From Flavobacterium supellecticarium (GTDB lineage: Bacteria; Bacteroidota; Bacteroidia; Flavobacteriales; Flavobacteriaceae): a DNA stretch of 64,000 nucleotides. The stretch spans positions 62,001 to 126,000 of the forward strand of contig NZ_SSNZ01000010.1 in assembly GCF_004801375.1 (NCBI RefSeq), written 5' to 3'. The notes beneath the pieces are model-generated. The model was given only the letters and a program-made list of their open reading frames with translations. It was not told the origin of the DNA and made no database searches. This document shows, one piece after another, positions 42,364-50,439 of this stretch; position 1 is the first letter of the stretch, and every line of letters begins with the position of its first letter. Position numbers and translations under genes: made by a program.

Positions 42364-42839
42364 TGAAAGTTTTTTTATCCTATTCCTTAAACAATAAGGA
42401 TCAGTTTATATTGACATTATTAGCCGAAGAATTGACTTCCCGAGGGTTTTCGATTACTCAGAGTAGTGATTTTAATACGGAATTGAGCTCGATAACGAAG
42501 AACAATATTACTAAATCTAATTTTTTTATTGGTCTGATATCAGGAAAAGGACATGAAATAAAAAGAGTGGAAAAGGAATGGCGATTAGCTAATAGTGCTA
42601 CTATTCCCGGTGTTTTGATTGTAGAGGACACGGTTCCCATTACGATGTATCTTAAATCGCATTGTATTTTTTTTAATAGAAATAATCCGTATCAGACAAT
42701 TGAGGAATTGAATCGGAAGATTGAAAATATGAAAAGCAGTATTAATAACGATTCAAATGCCTGGCCATGGATATTAGGAGGTGCGGCTCTAATAAGTCTT
42801 ATAGGTTTATTAAATAAAGACGAAAAGAAAATATCATGA
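42363..42839 (+). CDS. TIR-like domain protein with C-terminal membrane helix
   Basis: A 158-residue protein. The first 110 residues look like a TIR or TIR-like domain: the VFLSYSLNNKD strand and loop at the start, an SNFFIGLISGKG segment (52-63), and VEKEWRLA with E70 or E72 at the position of the catalytic Glu of NAD-cleaving TIRs. A single hydrophobic helix follows at about 133-148 (WPWILGGAALISLIGLL). The gene overlaps the Mrr-like nuclease by one base. A joint defence role is inferred from domain types; TIR enzymatic activity is not assured. Confidence 0.7.
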   Translation: MKVFLSYSLNNKDQFILTLLAEELTSRGFSITQSSDFNTELSSITKNNITKSNFFIGLISGKGHEIKRVEKEWRLANSATIPGVLIVEDTVPITMYLKSHCIFFNRNNPYQTIEELNRKIENMKSSINNDSNAWPWILGGAALISLIGLLNKDEKKIS

Positions 42840-42914
42840 CATCAGGTTACAATAAAACCTATAAATTCATTGTAATCCCGATAACACGAATTAGAAATTC
42901 GCATATATAAAAGT

Positions 42915-42940
42915 AAATCCCACCATTTGGTTGGGATTTT
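42915..42940 (+). terminator. Probable terminator after TIR-like gene
   Basis: AAATCCCA and TGGGATTT arms (42915-42922 and 42932-42939), followed by a weak T-rich tract. Confidence 0.65.
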
Positions 42941-42972
42941 GTATTTTTAAATACTAGTATAAGTAAGTAAAA

Positions 42973-43323
42973 ATGGAAGAAATTAAAACATATATCGAAT
43001 ATGTCGCCAAAGGAATCGAAATTGCAGGGATTATAACCATAATTATAGGAGTTATAATCGCGATGGGGAAGTTTATTTTTACGTTACAGGGAACCGTTCC
43101 GCGTTCGTATAAAATACTCCGACAGGAACTCGGTAAAGGAATCTTACTTGGTTTGGAAATCTTAGTAGCGGGTGATATCATCGGAACGGTGGTCACCGAA
43201 CCAACCATGGATCGTGTGTTATCATTAGCTATAATTGTATTAATCCGAACTTTTTTAAGTTTATCGCTCGAAGTTGAAATCGAAGGTAAATTTCCCTGGC
43301 AAAAAAAGGATATAGAGGAATAA
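42973..43323 (+). CDS. DUF1622 family membrane protein
   Basis: A 116-residue protein with three hydrophobic helices (about 12-35, 58-75 and 82-98) and a conserved-looking RQELGKGILLGLEILVAGDIIGTV segment, matching the DUF1622 family of small inner membrane proteins of unknown function. It is a single gene. A 10-bp palindrome ATACTAGTAT lies 13 bp upstream of the start. Confidence 0.85.
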   Translation: MEEIKTYIEYVAKGIEIAGIITIIIGVIIAMGKFIFTLQGTVPRSYKILRQELGKGILLGLEILVAGDIIGTVVTEPTMDRVLSLAIIVLIRTFLSLSLEVEIEGKFPWQKKDIEE

Positions 43324-43519
43324 GAAAAAACGGTATCGTTGTAGGGCGCAGAATAAACAGTATTCCGCTTTTCTATTCGAATAACAGCTGTGAGATTATT
43401 GCGTTGGTTTTCGATCGGAAACATGAAAATAATCGAATCCGGACCTTTAATCCTAAATAACAGTAATAATACTGCTTGTTACAGGCAAAAATGCCGATTC
43501 TTCAAGGGTTATATTCTAT

Positions 43520-44044
43520 TTATTTCAAATACTCTTTTAAACTCCATTCATCATTTGGCTCTAAATAACGCGCTACTTTTACAGGTTTACCCAAACTATG
43601 CAAACGTAAGCTTTTGTCTTCATCACCATCTACATGTTTCCATTCTTTAGCATCTGAACTCACTATAAAATCAGAAACAATTTTTAATTCATCATTAATT
43701 GAAGCGACTAAAAAACATTCGTTTATTTTTTTTATTGATTCATTTGGGTTTGAAAAAGAAACATAGCATGCCCATACGGTACCATATTTTTCATTATTAT
43801 GTTCACTTATTTTAAACAAATAGCGAGGTGCTACTGATAAATTTGCATTCTCTTTTATCGACATTTCTAAAATCATAGATAAGGGCTCAAACTTCTTTTC
43901 TGCCAGAAACAAATCTTCACCACTAATTTCTAAAATTTTATCTACTAAAATATTATGTTCAATTAAATTTCTATTTCGTAATAAAACTTCAATTTTTTCT
44001 TCAGTATCAATAAAATATTCTATAATTTCTTTTACTTCTTTCAT
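43520..44044 (-). CDS. Hypothetical protein
   Basis: A 174-residue soluble protein, helical and acidic at the N-terminus (EIIEYFIDTEEKIEVLL), with a central beta-rich part (YGTVWACYVSFSN; INECFLVASINDEL; KIVSDFIVS) and a LHSLGKPVKVARYL tail. I do not recognise the family. The gene is AT-rich and stands alone in an accessory stretch; a role as an orphan immunity-type protein is possible but not shown. Confidence 0.6.
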   Translation of the reverse strand: MKEVKEIIEYFIDTEEKIEVLLRNRNLIEHNILVDKILEISGEDLFLAEKKFEPLSMILEMSIKENANLSVAPRYLFKISEHNNEKYGTVWACYVSFSNPNESIKKINECFLVASINDELKIVSDFIVSSDAKEWKHVDGDEDKSLRLHSLGKPVKVARYLEPNDEWSLKEYLK

Positions 44045-44075
44045 GGTTATTATATGTTAAATAAATCCCGATAGC

Positions 44076-44092
44076 GCGGATTTGTAATCCGT
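44076..44092. repeat. REP-like short palindrome
   Basis: CGGATT-TGT-AATCCG within the longer sequence CCCGATAGCGCGGATTTGTAATCCG. It resembles the short extragenic palindromes spread through Bacteroidota genomes, but only one copy is in this window, so the assignment is tentative. Confidence 0.3.
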
Positions 44093-44194
44093 AAATTTAA
44101 AAAAAGAATTCCAGTAAATAACGAGCCGGTAATTTTACAAAAAAATAACACCTGAGAGATGTCGATGATCATGCGTCAAACTATTATAAGTAAC

Positions 44195-44899
44195 TTATGT
44201 ACTATGTTCAATTATGTAAAGTGCGTTTGATATTCTTTCGGCAAATTCGTTGTCAATAGTTTCATAATAGAAAAATCTCTGCTCTAGTAACTCTTTTTTG
44301 TTGGTCAGCCACATTTGAAGTGTGGTAATAGCAGCTTGGTCAAGTCCTTCCGACTTGTTGCTTATTTTTATCAGGTCGTAGTAATAGGAGTCGAGCAAGT
44401 CGATCAGGTTTTTAAAACTGTTGTTGTCAAAAGTGATGGGCCAGTTATCGAGAAGAGGATTTATAGTCTCAAACAATTTGTAAATTTCTATAAAAAGATC
44501 ATTGTCAAAGTAATTTTGGTGTTTTATACTATCGATCCACCAGGCCATTAAAAAATCGTTAATCGCTTTTTGCTCTTCTGCTGGCCAGGTTTTCCATTTA
44601 GCATAGTGAAGTTTTCCTAAAACAACAAAGGTGTCAACGATGAAATCGGTTGTTGATAGTAACTCAAAAATCCGGGGTAAATAATGTTTAAAATCATTAG
44701 TGTTTCCCCAGGTTGTCATGGCCTTAAAAGCATACCTCGAAAGATCATCACTATCTAATTGCCGAAGCTCTTTTGTGTGTATTTTTTCCTTATCGGTAGA
44801 AGAAAGACAACAGGGACAACCTTCCATTGTTCCATTAGATGGATAGTATGAAAAGGTCGCGTAAAGTCTTTCGATTGCTGTTTTTAATTTGTCTGTCAC
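44195..44899 (-). CDS. Hypothetical protein with CPCC motif
   Basis: A 234-residue, mostly helical soluble protein. Near the N-terminus (about residues 28-31) it has CPCC, a possible metal site, followed by a KELRQLDSDDLSRYAFKAMTTWG segment; the rest is rich in aromatic and Leu helices. I do not recognise the family. It lies alone between the accessory stretch and mnmE on the same strand. Confidence 0.65.
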   Translation of the reverse strand: MTDKLKTAIERLYATFSYYPSNGTMEGCPCCLSSTDKEKIHTKELRQLDSDDLSRYAFKAMTTWGNTNDFKHYLPRIFELLSTTDFIVDTFVVLGKLHYAKWKTWPAEEQKAINDFLMAWWIDSIKHQNYFDNDLFIEIYKLFETINPLLDNWPITFDNNSFKNLIDLLDSYYYDLIKISNKSEGLDQAAITTLQMWLTNKKELLEQRFFYYETIDNEFAERISNALYIIEHST

Positions 44900-44954
44900 T
44901 GTTTTTGACGGTTACTATTTAAGGTTGACACTAACCTGTTTGAGTTTGTTTAGA

Positions 44955-46343
44955 CTATTTCCCAATACAAAAATTCGCAAAAATATTTCCAAGCAATTCA
45001 TCATTCGTCACCTGACCGGTAATTTCACCAAAATAGAATAACGCCTGACGGATATCAATCGCCATAAGGTCGCTGGAAAGATTCGATTGCAATCCCCATT
45101 GTACTTTTTGGATTTCTTCCAACGCTTTTAATAACGAATCGTAATGACGGGTATTGGTCACAATAGTCTCATTGTTACGCAACGCTCCGGTGTTGACAAA
45201 CGACAAGAGTTGTTCCTTTAACGTCTCAACGCCCCGGTTTTCTTTGGCGCTGATCAATAAAATTCCCGGGATTTCCGTTTCGATAACGGCTTTATCCGCT
45301 TCGCTAATTTTATCTGCTTTATTTCCGATAACCAATAACGGTTTTAACGGAAACTGGTTTTTGATCTTTTCGATTTCCACCTGAACAGCTTTTAGATTAC
45401 CGGTAATGGAAGAACTATCAACCAGGTAAACAACCACCTGAGCCTGTTCCATTTTTTCAAAGGTTTTTTTAATTCCGATACTTTCCACATAATCGGCCGT
45501 ATCGCGAATCCCGGCGGTGTCGATAAAACGAAATCCAATTCCATTGATCACTAATTCATCTTCGATCGTATCCCGCGTCGTTCCGGCGATATCCGACACA
45601 ATGGCGCGCTCTTCGTTTAACAACGAGTTTAATAAAGTCGATTTACCAACATTTGGTTCACCTACAATGGCTACCGGAATTCCGTTTTTGATCACGTTTC
45701 CTACGGCAAATGAATCGATCAGTCGTTTTAAGACAAATTCAATGCGGTTTAGCAGTTCATAGAATTGTGTTCGATCAGCAAATTCAACATCTTCCTCTGC
45801 AAAATCCAGTTCGAGTTCGATTAATGAGGCGAAATTCAATAGTTCTTCGCGCAATTTCGCAATTTCGTTACTAAAACCACCACGCATCTGTTGCATTGCG
45901 ATCTGATGCGACGCTTCGTTATCCGAGGCAATCAAGTCGGCTACAGCTTCGGCTTGCGATAAATCCATCTTTCCGTTTAAAAACGAGCGTAAGGTAAATT
46001 CCCCGGCATTCGCCATTCGTGCGCCTTTACGAAGTAGTAATTGTATGATTTGCTGCTGTATAAAAGTCGACCCGTGACAGGAGATTTCAACAGTATTCTC
46101 ACCGGTATAGGAATTTGTTCCTTTAAACAACGATACCAAAACCTGATCCAATACCTTATCGCCATCCACAATATGCCCCAGATGTAAGGTATGGGTACGC
46201 TGTTTGGTCAGATCTTTTCCGGAAACCGATTGGAAAACCGATGCCGCAAGTGTAAGGGCCTCTTTTCCCGAAATACGGATTACAGCAATGGCACCAGCTC
46301 CCGAAGGTGTCGCCAACGCAACTATAGTATCGTGTGAAATCAT
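44955..46343 (-). CDS. mnmE: tRNA modification GTPase MnmE
   Basis: A 462-residue GTPase that, with MnmG, installs the 5-carboxymethylaminomethyl group at wobble uridine. It has the N-terminal folate-binding domain (TIVALATPSGAGAIAVIRISG), a G domain inserted in a helical domain (GEPNVGKSTLLNSLL; DTAGIRDT; NKAD) and the diagnostic C-terminal CIGK. I start at the ATG at 46343 because an upstream ATG at 46367 lies inside the -7 promoter box, so it cannot be on the mRNA. Confidence 0.97.
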   Translation of the reverse strand: MISHDTIVALATPSGAGAIAVIRISGKEALTLAASVFQSVSGKDLTKQRTHTLHLGHIVDGDKVLDQVLVSLFKGTNSYTGENTVEISCHGSTFIQQQIIQLLLRKGARMANAGEFTLRSFLNGKMDLSQAEAVADLIASDNEASHQIAMQQMRGGFSNEIAKLREELLNFASLIELELDFAEEDVEFADRTQFYELLNRIEFVLKRLIDSFAVGNVIKNGIPVAIVGEPNVGKSTLLNSLLNEERAIVSDIAGTTRDTIEDELVINGIGFRFIDTAGIRDTADYVESIGIKKTFEKMEQAQVVVYLVDSSSITGNLKAVQVEIEKIKNQFPLKPLLVIGNKADKISEADKAVIETEIPGILLISAKENRGVETLKEQLLSFVNTGALRNNETIVTNTRHYDSLLKALEEIQKVQWGLQSNLSSDLMAIDIRQALFYFGEITGQVTNDELLGNIFANFCIGK

Positions 46344-46364
46344 ATGGATCAAGCTAAATGATGG

Positions 46365-46396
46365 CAAAGGTACAAAAGAAATACGGTTTAAAACAA
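46365..46396 (-). promoter_or_regulatory. Promoter of mnmE
   Basis: On the minus strand, TTG (46394-46396), a 21-bp spacer and TACCTTTG (46365-46372), a perfect TAnnTTTG box. It overlaps an in-frame ATG and so fixes the mnmE start at 46343. Confidence 0.65.
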
Positions 46397-46499
46397 AGCG
46401 GTTTTAGGAGGGTTAAATAATTGTGAAACTGATTTTTGTAATATGTTTTTTATAATTCTTTTACTAACTTTATAGAAACTATAAATCAAAGCATAAATC

Positions 46500-47330
46500 A
46501 TGAAAAAGATACTTTTCCCTACCGATTTTTCAGAAACAGCCAACAATGCATTTGTGTACGCCTTAAAATTTGCTAACAAACTACAGGCGGAAGTACTCGT
46601 TTTGCATGTTTATGATTTACCACCGATTTCCTATGAAGGACACGCAACGGCCATAGTGGAGGTTTTTGAAACAATAGAACTCGACAAATTTGAAAATTTT
46701 AAAGATCAGATTCCGTATTTGCGAAAAATTGCAGTGGATAACGATCTGGAATATATCAAAATGAACCATATCCTGATGCAGGGTGACCTGATTCACTCGA
46801 TTAAAGAAGTCGTTAAAGACGAAACAATCGATTTGGTAGTGATGGGAACTACCGGTGCGTCCGGATGGCAGGAAACCTTTTTCGGTTCCAACACCGGAAG
46901 TGCGATTACCAATGTTCATAAAAATATACTGAGTGTACCAAACGAAGCCAAATTTGATGTGATCCGGAATATTGCCTTTACAACACGATTCCGCGATCAG
47001 GACAAAAAAGCACTGTATGAAGTGATTCAGTTTGCCAAAATGTTTAACGCGAAAATTAAATGCCTGGCAGTAAAGACCAAAAATTTTGAAGGAGATGATG
47101 AAGAAATTATTGCCTGGAAAAAAGAATTCGAAAAACAGCCGGTGGAGTTTTTTATCGTTCCCGACGACGATGTAAAACAAACCATTTACGACTTCCTGGA
47201 TAACCAGCACATCGATATTCTGGCAATGGTTACCTACAAACGTTCCTTCTTTGAAGAATTGTTCAAACAGAGTTTGACTCAGAAATTGTCGTATCATTCT
47301 AAAATTCCGATTCTGGTATTGCATGAATAA
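46500..47330 (+). CDS. Universal stress protein (tandem Usp domains)
   Basis: A 276-residue protein with two UspA folds. The first (1-145) has KKILFPTDFSETANNAFVYAL and the ATP-type loop GTTGASGWQETFFGSNTGS. The second (150-276) is more divergent and ends KIPILVLHE. Usp proteins bind ATP or other ligands and support survival under stress; the molecular role is usually unknown. It is a single gene. Confidence 0.92.
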   Translation: MKKILFPTDFSETANNAFVYALKFANKLQAEVLVLHVYDLPPISYEGHATAIVEVFETIELDKFENFKDQIPYLRKIAVDNDLEYIKMNHILMQGDLIHSIKEVVKDETIDLVVMGTTGASGWQETFFGSNTGSAITNVHKNILSVPNEAKFDVIRNIAFTTRFRDQDKKALYEVIQFAKMFNAKIKCLAVKTKNFEGDDEEIIAWKKEFEKQPVEFFIVPDDDVKQTIYDFLDNQHIDILAMVTYKRSFFEELFKQSLTQKLSYHSKIPILVLHE

Positions 47331-47411
47331 TGGCACTTACAATGGCCGGAATAATGTAATTATCGGATAAATTGTACAATGATGAAGTAAAACGACTAGG
47401 ATTAATTGGAT

Positions 47412-47636
47412 ATGGGAAATTTAGAAATTAAAAATGAGCTTCACAGAATCATCGATACGAGTGATGCCAATTCGGCAAGTGATTTTTTTATGTTGGTAAC
47501 CGACTATATGGCGCAAACTGAAAAATGCATCATTACCGTTGCAGAAGAAAATATTAGCGATGCCAAAATCAATTGCCATCAGTATTTAAAAGACATTGTA
47601 TCCGGCTGGGAAGGCTGGTCAAATCTGTTCTTTTAA
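47412..47636 (+). CDS. Small hypothetical protein
   Basis: About 74 residues from the ATG at 47412 (an in-frame TTG lies two codons upstream). It is soluble and acidic, likely all-helical, with SDFFMLVTDYMAQTEKC in the middle and WEGWSNLFF at the end. I do not recognise the family. It is followed by a good terminator, which supports it being an expressed gene. Confidence 0.6.
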   Translation: MGNLEIKNELHRIIDTSDANSASDFFMLVTDYMAQTEKCIITVAEENISDAKINCHQYLKDIVSGWEGWSNLFF

Positions 47637-47663
47637 AGAATAACGAGTATAAACCCAATAATT

Positions 47664-47696
47664 AAAGGACTTTCTGAAATCAGAGAGTCCTTTTTT
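47664..47696 (+). terminator. Terminator after small hypothetical gene
   Basis: AAAGGACTTTCTG pairs with CAGAGAGTCCTTT (13 pairs with one G-U) around a 4-nt loop, then TTTTTT. Confidence 0.92.
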
Positions 47697-47726
47697 ATTG
47701 CCCTTTTACAGCAAACAGGTATTTTG

Positions 47727-47734
47727 TATTTTTG
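47727..47734 (+). promoter_or_regulatory. Promoter -7 box of pabB
   Basis: TATTTTTG matches TAnnTTTG 20 bp upstream of the TTG start at 47754, leaving a very short 5' leader. Confidence 0.5.
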
Positions 47735-47753
47735 AAAACTTAAATCCGACTTT

Positions 47754-49052
47754 TTGAGAACAACGATACTAAAAAAAATACCCGATCCGATTGCTTTTAA
47801 AGAAAAACTCTTGTTTTGGGCACAACAATTCCGGGAAATCGCATGGCTCGACAGTAACGAATATCCGCAGCACTATGGCAGTTATGACGTTTTACTGGCC
47901 GTAGATGCTTTTACCGCAATTCAAACCGATACTAAAAATGCTTTCGACGATCTGAATCAGTACCAATCGCAGGCAAAAGACTGGCTTTTTGGCTATTTGT
48001 CCTATGATCTGAAAAACGATACGGAAATCTTACAATCGGAGAATTATGACGGTTTGGAATTTCCGGATTTGTTCTTTTTTCAGCCTAAAAAGATAATTCT
48101 GTTAAAAGGTGATAAAGTGGAATTACACTATTTGGTGATGTGTGATGATGAAATGGAAAGTGACTGGAATGAAATACTATCACAACAAATACCGGTTATC
48201 GAAATAGCAGATTCCATTCGCATTCAACAACGTATTAGTAAGTCGGAATACCTGTTTAAAGTCGGCAAAATGTTGGAGTATATTCATCGTGGCGATTGCT
48301 ACGAAGCCAACTTTTGTATGGAGTTTTTCGCAGAAAATGCCAAAATAAACCCGTATCAGGTTTACAAACAACTAAATGCAATTTCGGAACCGCCATTTGC
48401 GACTTTTTTCAAGCATAACAAACACTATTTATTATCGGCTTCTCCGGAGCGTTATTTGCGAAAAGAAGGTACCAAAATCATATCACAACCGATAAAAGGA
48501 ACGGCAAAACGCCATAAAGACCTGGCAGAAGACAACCAAATCAAAGCCGCATTAGCCGAAAACCCAAAAGAGCGTTCCGAAAATATTATGATCGTTGACC
48601 TCGTTCGCAACGATTTGTCGCACACTGCCCAAAAAGGGAGTGTACAGGTTGAGGAATTGTGCGGCATTTATACTTTTAAACAGGTACATCAAATGATATC
48701 TACCGTAATATCGGAAGTAAAAGAAGGGATTACACCGGTAGAAGTTATCAAAACAACCTTTCCGATGGGAAGTATGACCGGTGCGCCCAAAATAGCCGCT
48801 ATGCAACGAATTGAAGAACTGGAAGAAACCAAAAGAGGCCTATATAGCGGTGCGATGGGCTATTTTACCCCGGAAGGCGATTTCGATTTTAATGTGGTAA
48901 TCCGTAGTATTCTATATAATGCGGCGACGCAATATGTCTCTTTTTCCGTAGGAAGCGCGATTACAGCCGCGGCTTTACCGGAACAGGAGTACGACGAATG
49001 TCTGTTAAAGGCCAAAGCCATGCGGGAAGTACTTGAAATAACAACGGGTTAA
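47754..49052 (+). CDS. pabB: Aminodeoxychorismate synthase component I
   Basis: A 432-residue chorismate-binding enzyme for p-aminobenzoate and folate synthesis. The C-terminal chorismate domain has HRGDCYEANFC, the PIKGT motif whose Lys distinguishes PabB from the PIAGT of anthranilate synthase, DLVRNDL, FPMGSMTGAPK and YSGAMGYF. The start is a TTG (LRTTI), which is common in the family, and no better ATG exists upstream. No pabA is adjacent; a shared TrpG-type glutaminase elsewhere is likely. Confidence 0.92.
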   Translation: MRTTILKKIPDPIAFKEKLLFWAQQFREIAWLDSNEYPQHYGSYDVLLAVDAFTAIQTDTKNAFDDLNQYQSQAKDWLFGYLSYDLKNDTEILQSENYDGLEFPDLFFFQPKKIILLKGDKVELHYLVMCDDEMESDWNEILSQQIPVIEIADSIRIQQRISKSEYLFKVGKMLEYIHRGDCYEANFCMEFFAENAKINPYQVYKQLNAISEPPFATFFKHNKHYLLSASPERYLRKEGTKIISQPIKGTAKRHKDLAEDNQIKAALAENPKERSENIMIVDLVRNDLSHTAQKGSVQVEELCGIYTFKQVHQMISTVISEVKEGITPVEVIKTTFPMGSMTGAPKIAAMQRIEELEETKRGLYSGAMGYFTPEGDFDFNVVIRSILYNAATQYVSFSVGSAITAAALPEQEYDECLLKAKAMREVLEITTG

Positions 49053-49105
49053 TGTACATTTTGTAAATTTGTATCACATCTGAATAGGACAGAACTTAAA
49101 TAAAA

Positions 49106-50419
49106 ATGCGACAACAGTTACAGCAACACCTCAACGACAATTTTGCTTTCCTCCAAGGAAAACAATTGCTACTCGCTATCAGTGGTGGTATCGATAGTAT
49201 GGTGTTGTTAGAATTGTTTCGAAATTTACCCTATACGATTGCCGTAGCGCATTGTAATTTTGGTCTTCGTGCTGCTGAAAGCGATGGCGATGAAGACTTT
49301 GTAAAACAATGGTGTGCCAAAAATAACATCCGTTTTTTTACAACCCGTTTTGCGACTCAGGAATATGCCGAAACCGAAAAATGCTCCATACAACTGGCCG
49401 CACGGGAATTGCGCTACAACTGGTTTTCCGCATTATTGGAAAACGAAGGTTTTGATTATTTGCTAACGGCGCATCATCTCGATGATACGTTGGAAACCTT
49501 TTTGATTAACCTTACCCGCGGAACCGGATTGGATGGGTTAACCGGAATTCCGGCACAAAACGGTACCGTTATCCGACCTTTATTGCCGTTTGGACGCGAT
49601 GAAATCGAAGCCTATGCCGTGGCTAATTCCATTGCATGGCGAGAAGATAGTAGCAATGCATCCGATAAGTACCTGCGAAATCGCATACGCCATCAGGTCG
49701 TTCCGATTTTAAAAGAATTGAATCCGAATTTTTTAAACGGTTTTCAGGATACGCTCGTACATCTGCAACAAACGGAATCGTTGGTACAGGATGCCGTTAC
49801 GGAATTATATTCGAAAATAGTAACCGAAAAAGAAGAGCAGTTGCATATCGCGATTGAAAAGCTCAAACTGATCCCCAATTATAAAGCCTATTTGTACCAA
49901 TGGTTAAAACCCTACGGGTTTACGGCCTGGGACGATATTTATAATCTGATCAATGCTCAGTCGGGGAAACAGGTGTTCTCCGAAAACTACCGACTCTTAA
50001 AAGATCGTGACTATTTACTGTTGGAAAAGCAACAGGTACATAGGACGCAATCGATCGAAATAACCGAAAATCAGGAAGTAACATTAGAGCAGGGACGGTT
50101 AACGCTATACTCCGTAACAAATGTTACAGAAGACCGGGGCGGTAAGGTTATCTTTGTTGATAAAGATAAGTTAAAATTACCACTGATCTTACGAAAATGG
50201 AAAGAAGGTGATTACTTTTACCCATCCGGAATGACAGGCCGAAAAAAAATCAGTAAATACTTTAAAGACGAAAAGTTTTCGCTGATCGATAAAGAAAATT
50301 GCTGGCTGTTGTGTTCTGGGGATGAAATCGTATGGGTAGTAGGAAAACGCTCCGACCGCCGGTTTGAAATTGAACAAGAAACCAATAACATTATAAAAAT
50401 AGAATTACAGCTTTTGTAA
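49106..50419 (+). CDS. tilS: tRNA(Ile)-lysidine synthetase
   Basis: A 437-residue ATP-dependent enzyme that converts C34 of tRNA-Ile(CAU) to lysidine so that it reads AUA. The PP-loop motif is AISGGIDSMVLL near residue 25, with HCNFGLR, TAHHLDDTLETFL and the RNRIRHQVVP segment following; the C-terminal domain (about 350-437) includes GRKKISKYFKDEK. Its length is normal. It lies 53 bp after pabB, so cotranscription is possible. Confidence 0.96.
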   Translation: MRQQLQQHLNDNFAFLQGKQLLLAISGGIDSMVLLELFRNLPYTIAVAHCNFGLRAAESDGDEDFVKQWCAKNNIRFFTTRFATQEYAETEKCSIQLAARELRYNWFSALLENEGFDYLLTAHHLDDTLETFLINLTRGTGLDGLTGIPAQNGTVIRPLLPFGRDEIEAYAVANSIAWREDSSNASDKYLRNRIRHQVVPILKELNPNFLNGFQDTLVHLQQTESLVQDAVTELYSKIVTEKEEQLHIAIEKLKLIPNYKAYLYQWLKPYGFTAWDDIYNLINAQSGKQVFSENYRLLKDRDYLLLEKQQVHRTQSIEITENQEVTLEQGRLTLYSVTNVTEDRGGKVIFVDKDKLKLPLILRKWKEGDYFYPSGMTGRKKISKYFKDEKFSLIDKENCWLLCSGDEIVWVVGKRSDRRFEIEQETNNIIKIELQLL

Positions 50420-50439
50420 TTCGATGACCAATACAGTAC

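Noticed and set aside
46617..47336. 239-codon minus-strand open frame opposite the universal stress protein
   Set aside because: The plus-strand product has clear Usp motifs; the antisense product is Phe/Asn-rich with no recognisable feature.
47754..49052. Anthranilate synthase component I (trpE)
   Set aside because: The active-site motif is PIKGT, with the Lys of aminodeoxychorismate synthase rather than the PIAGT of TrpE, and no trp genes are nearby.
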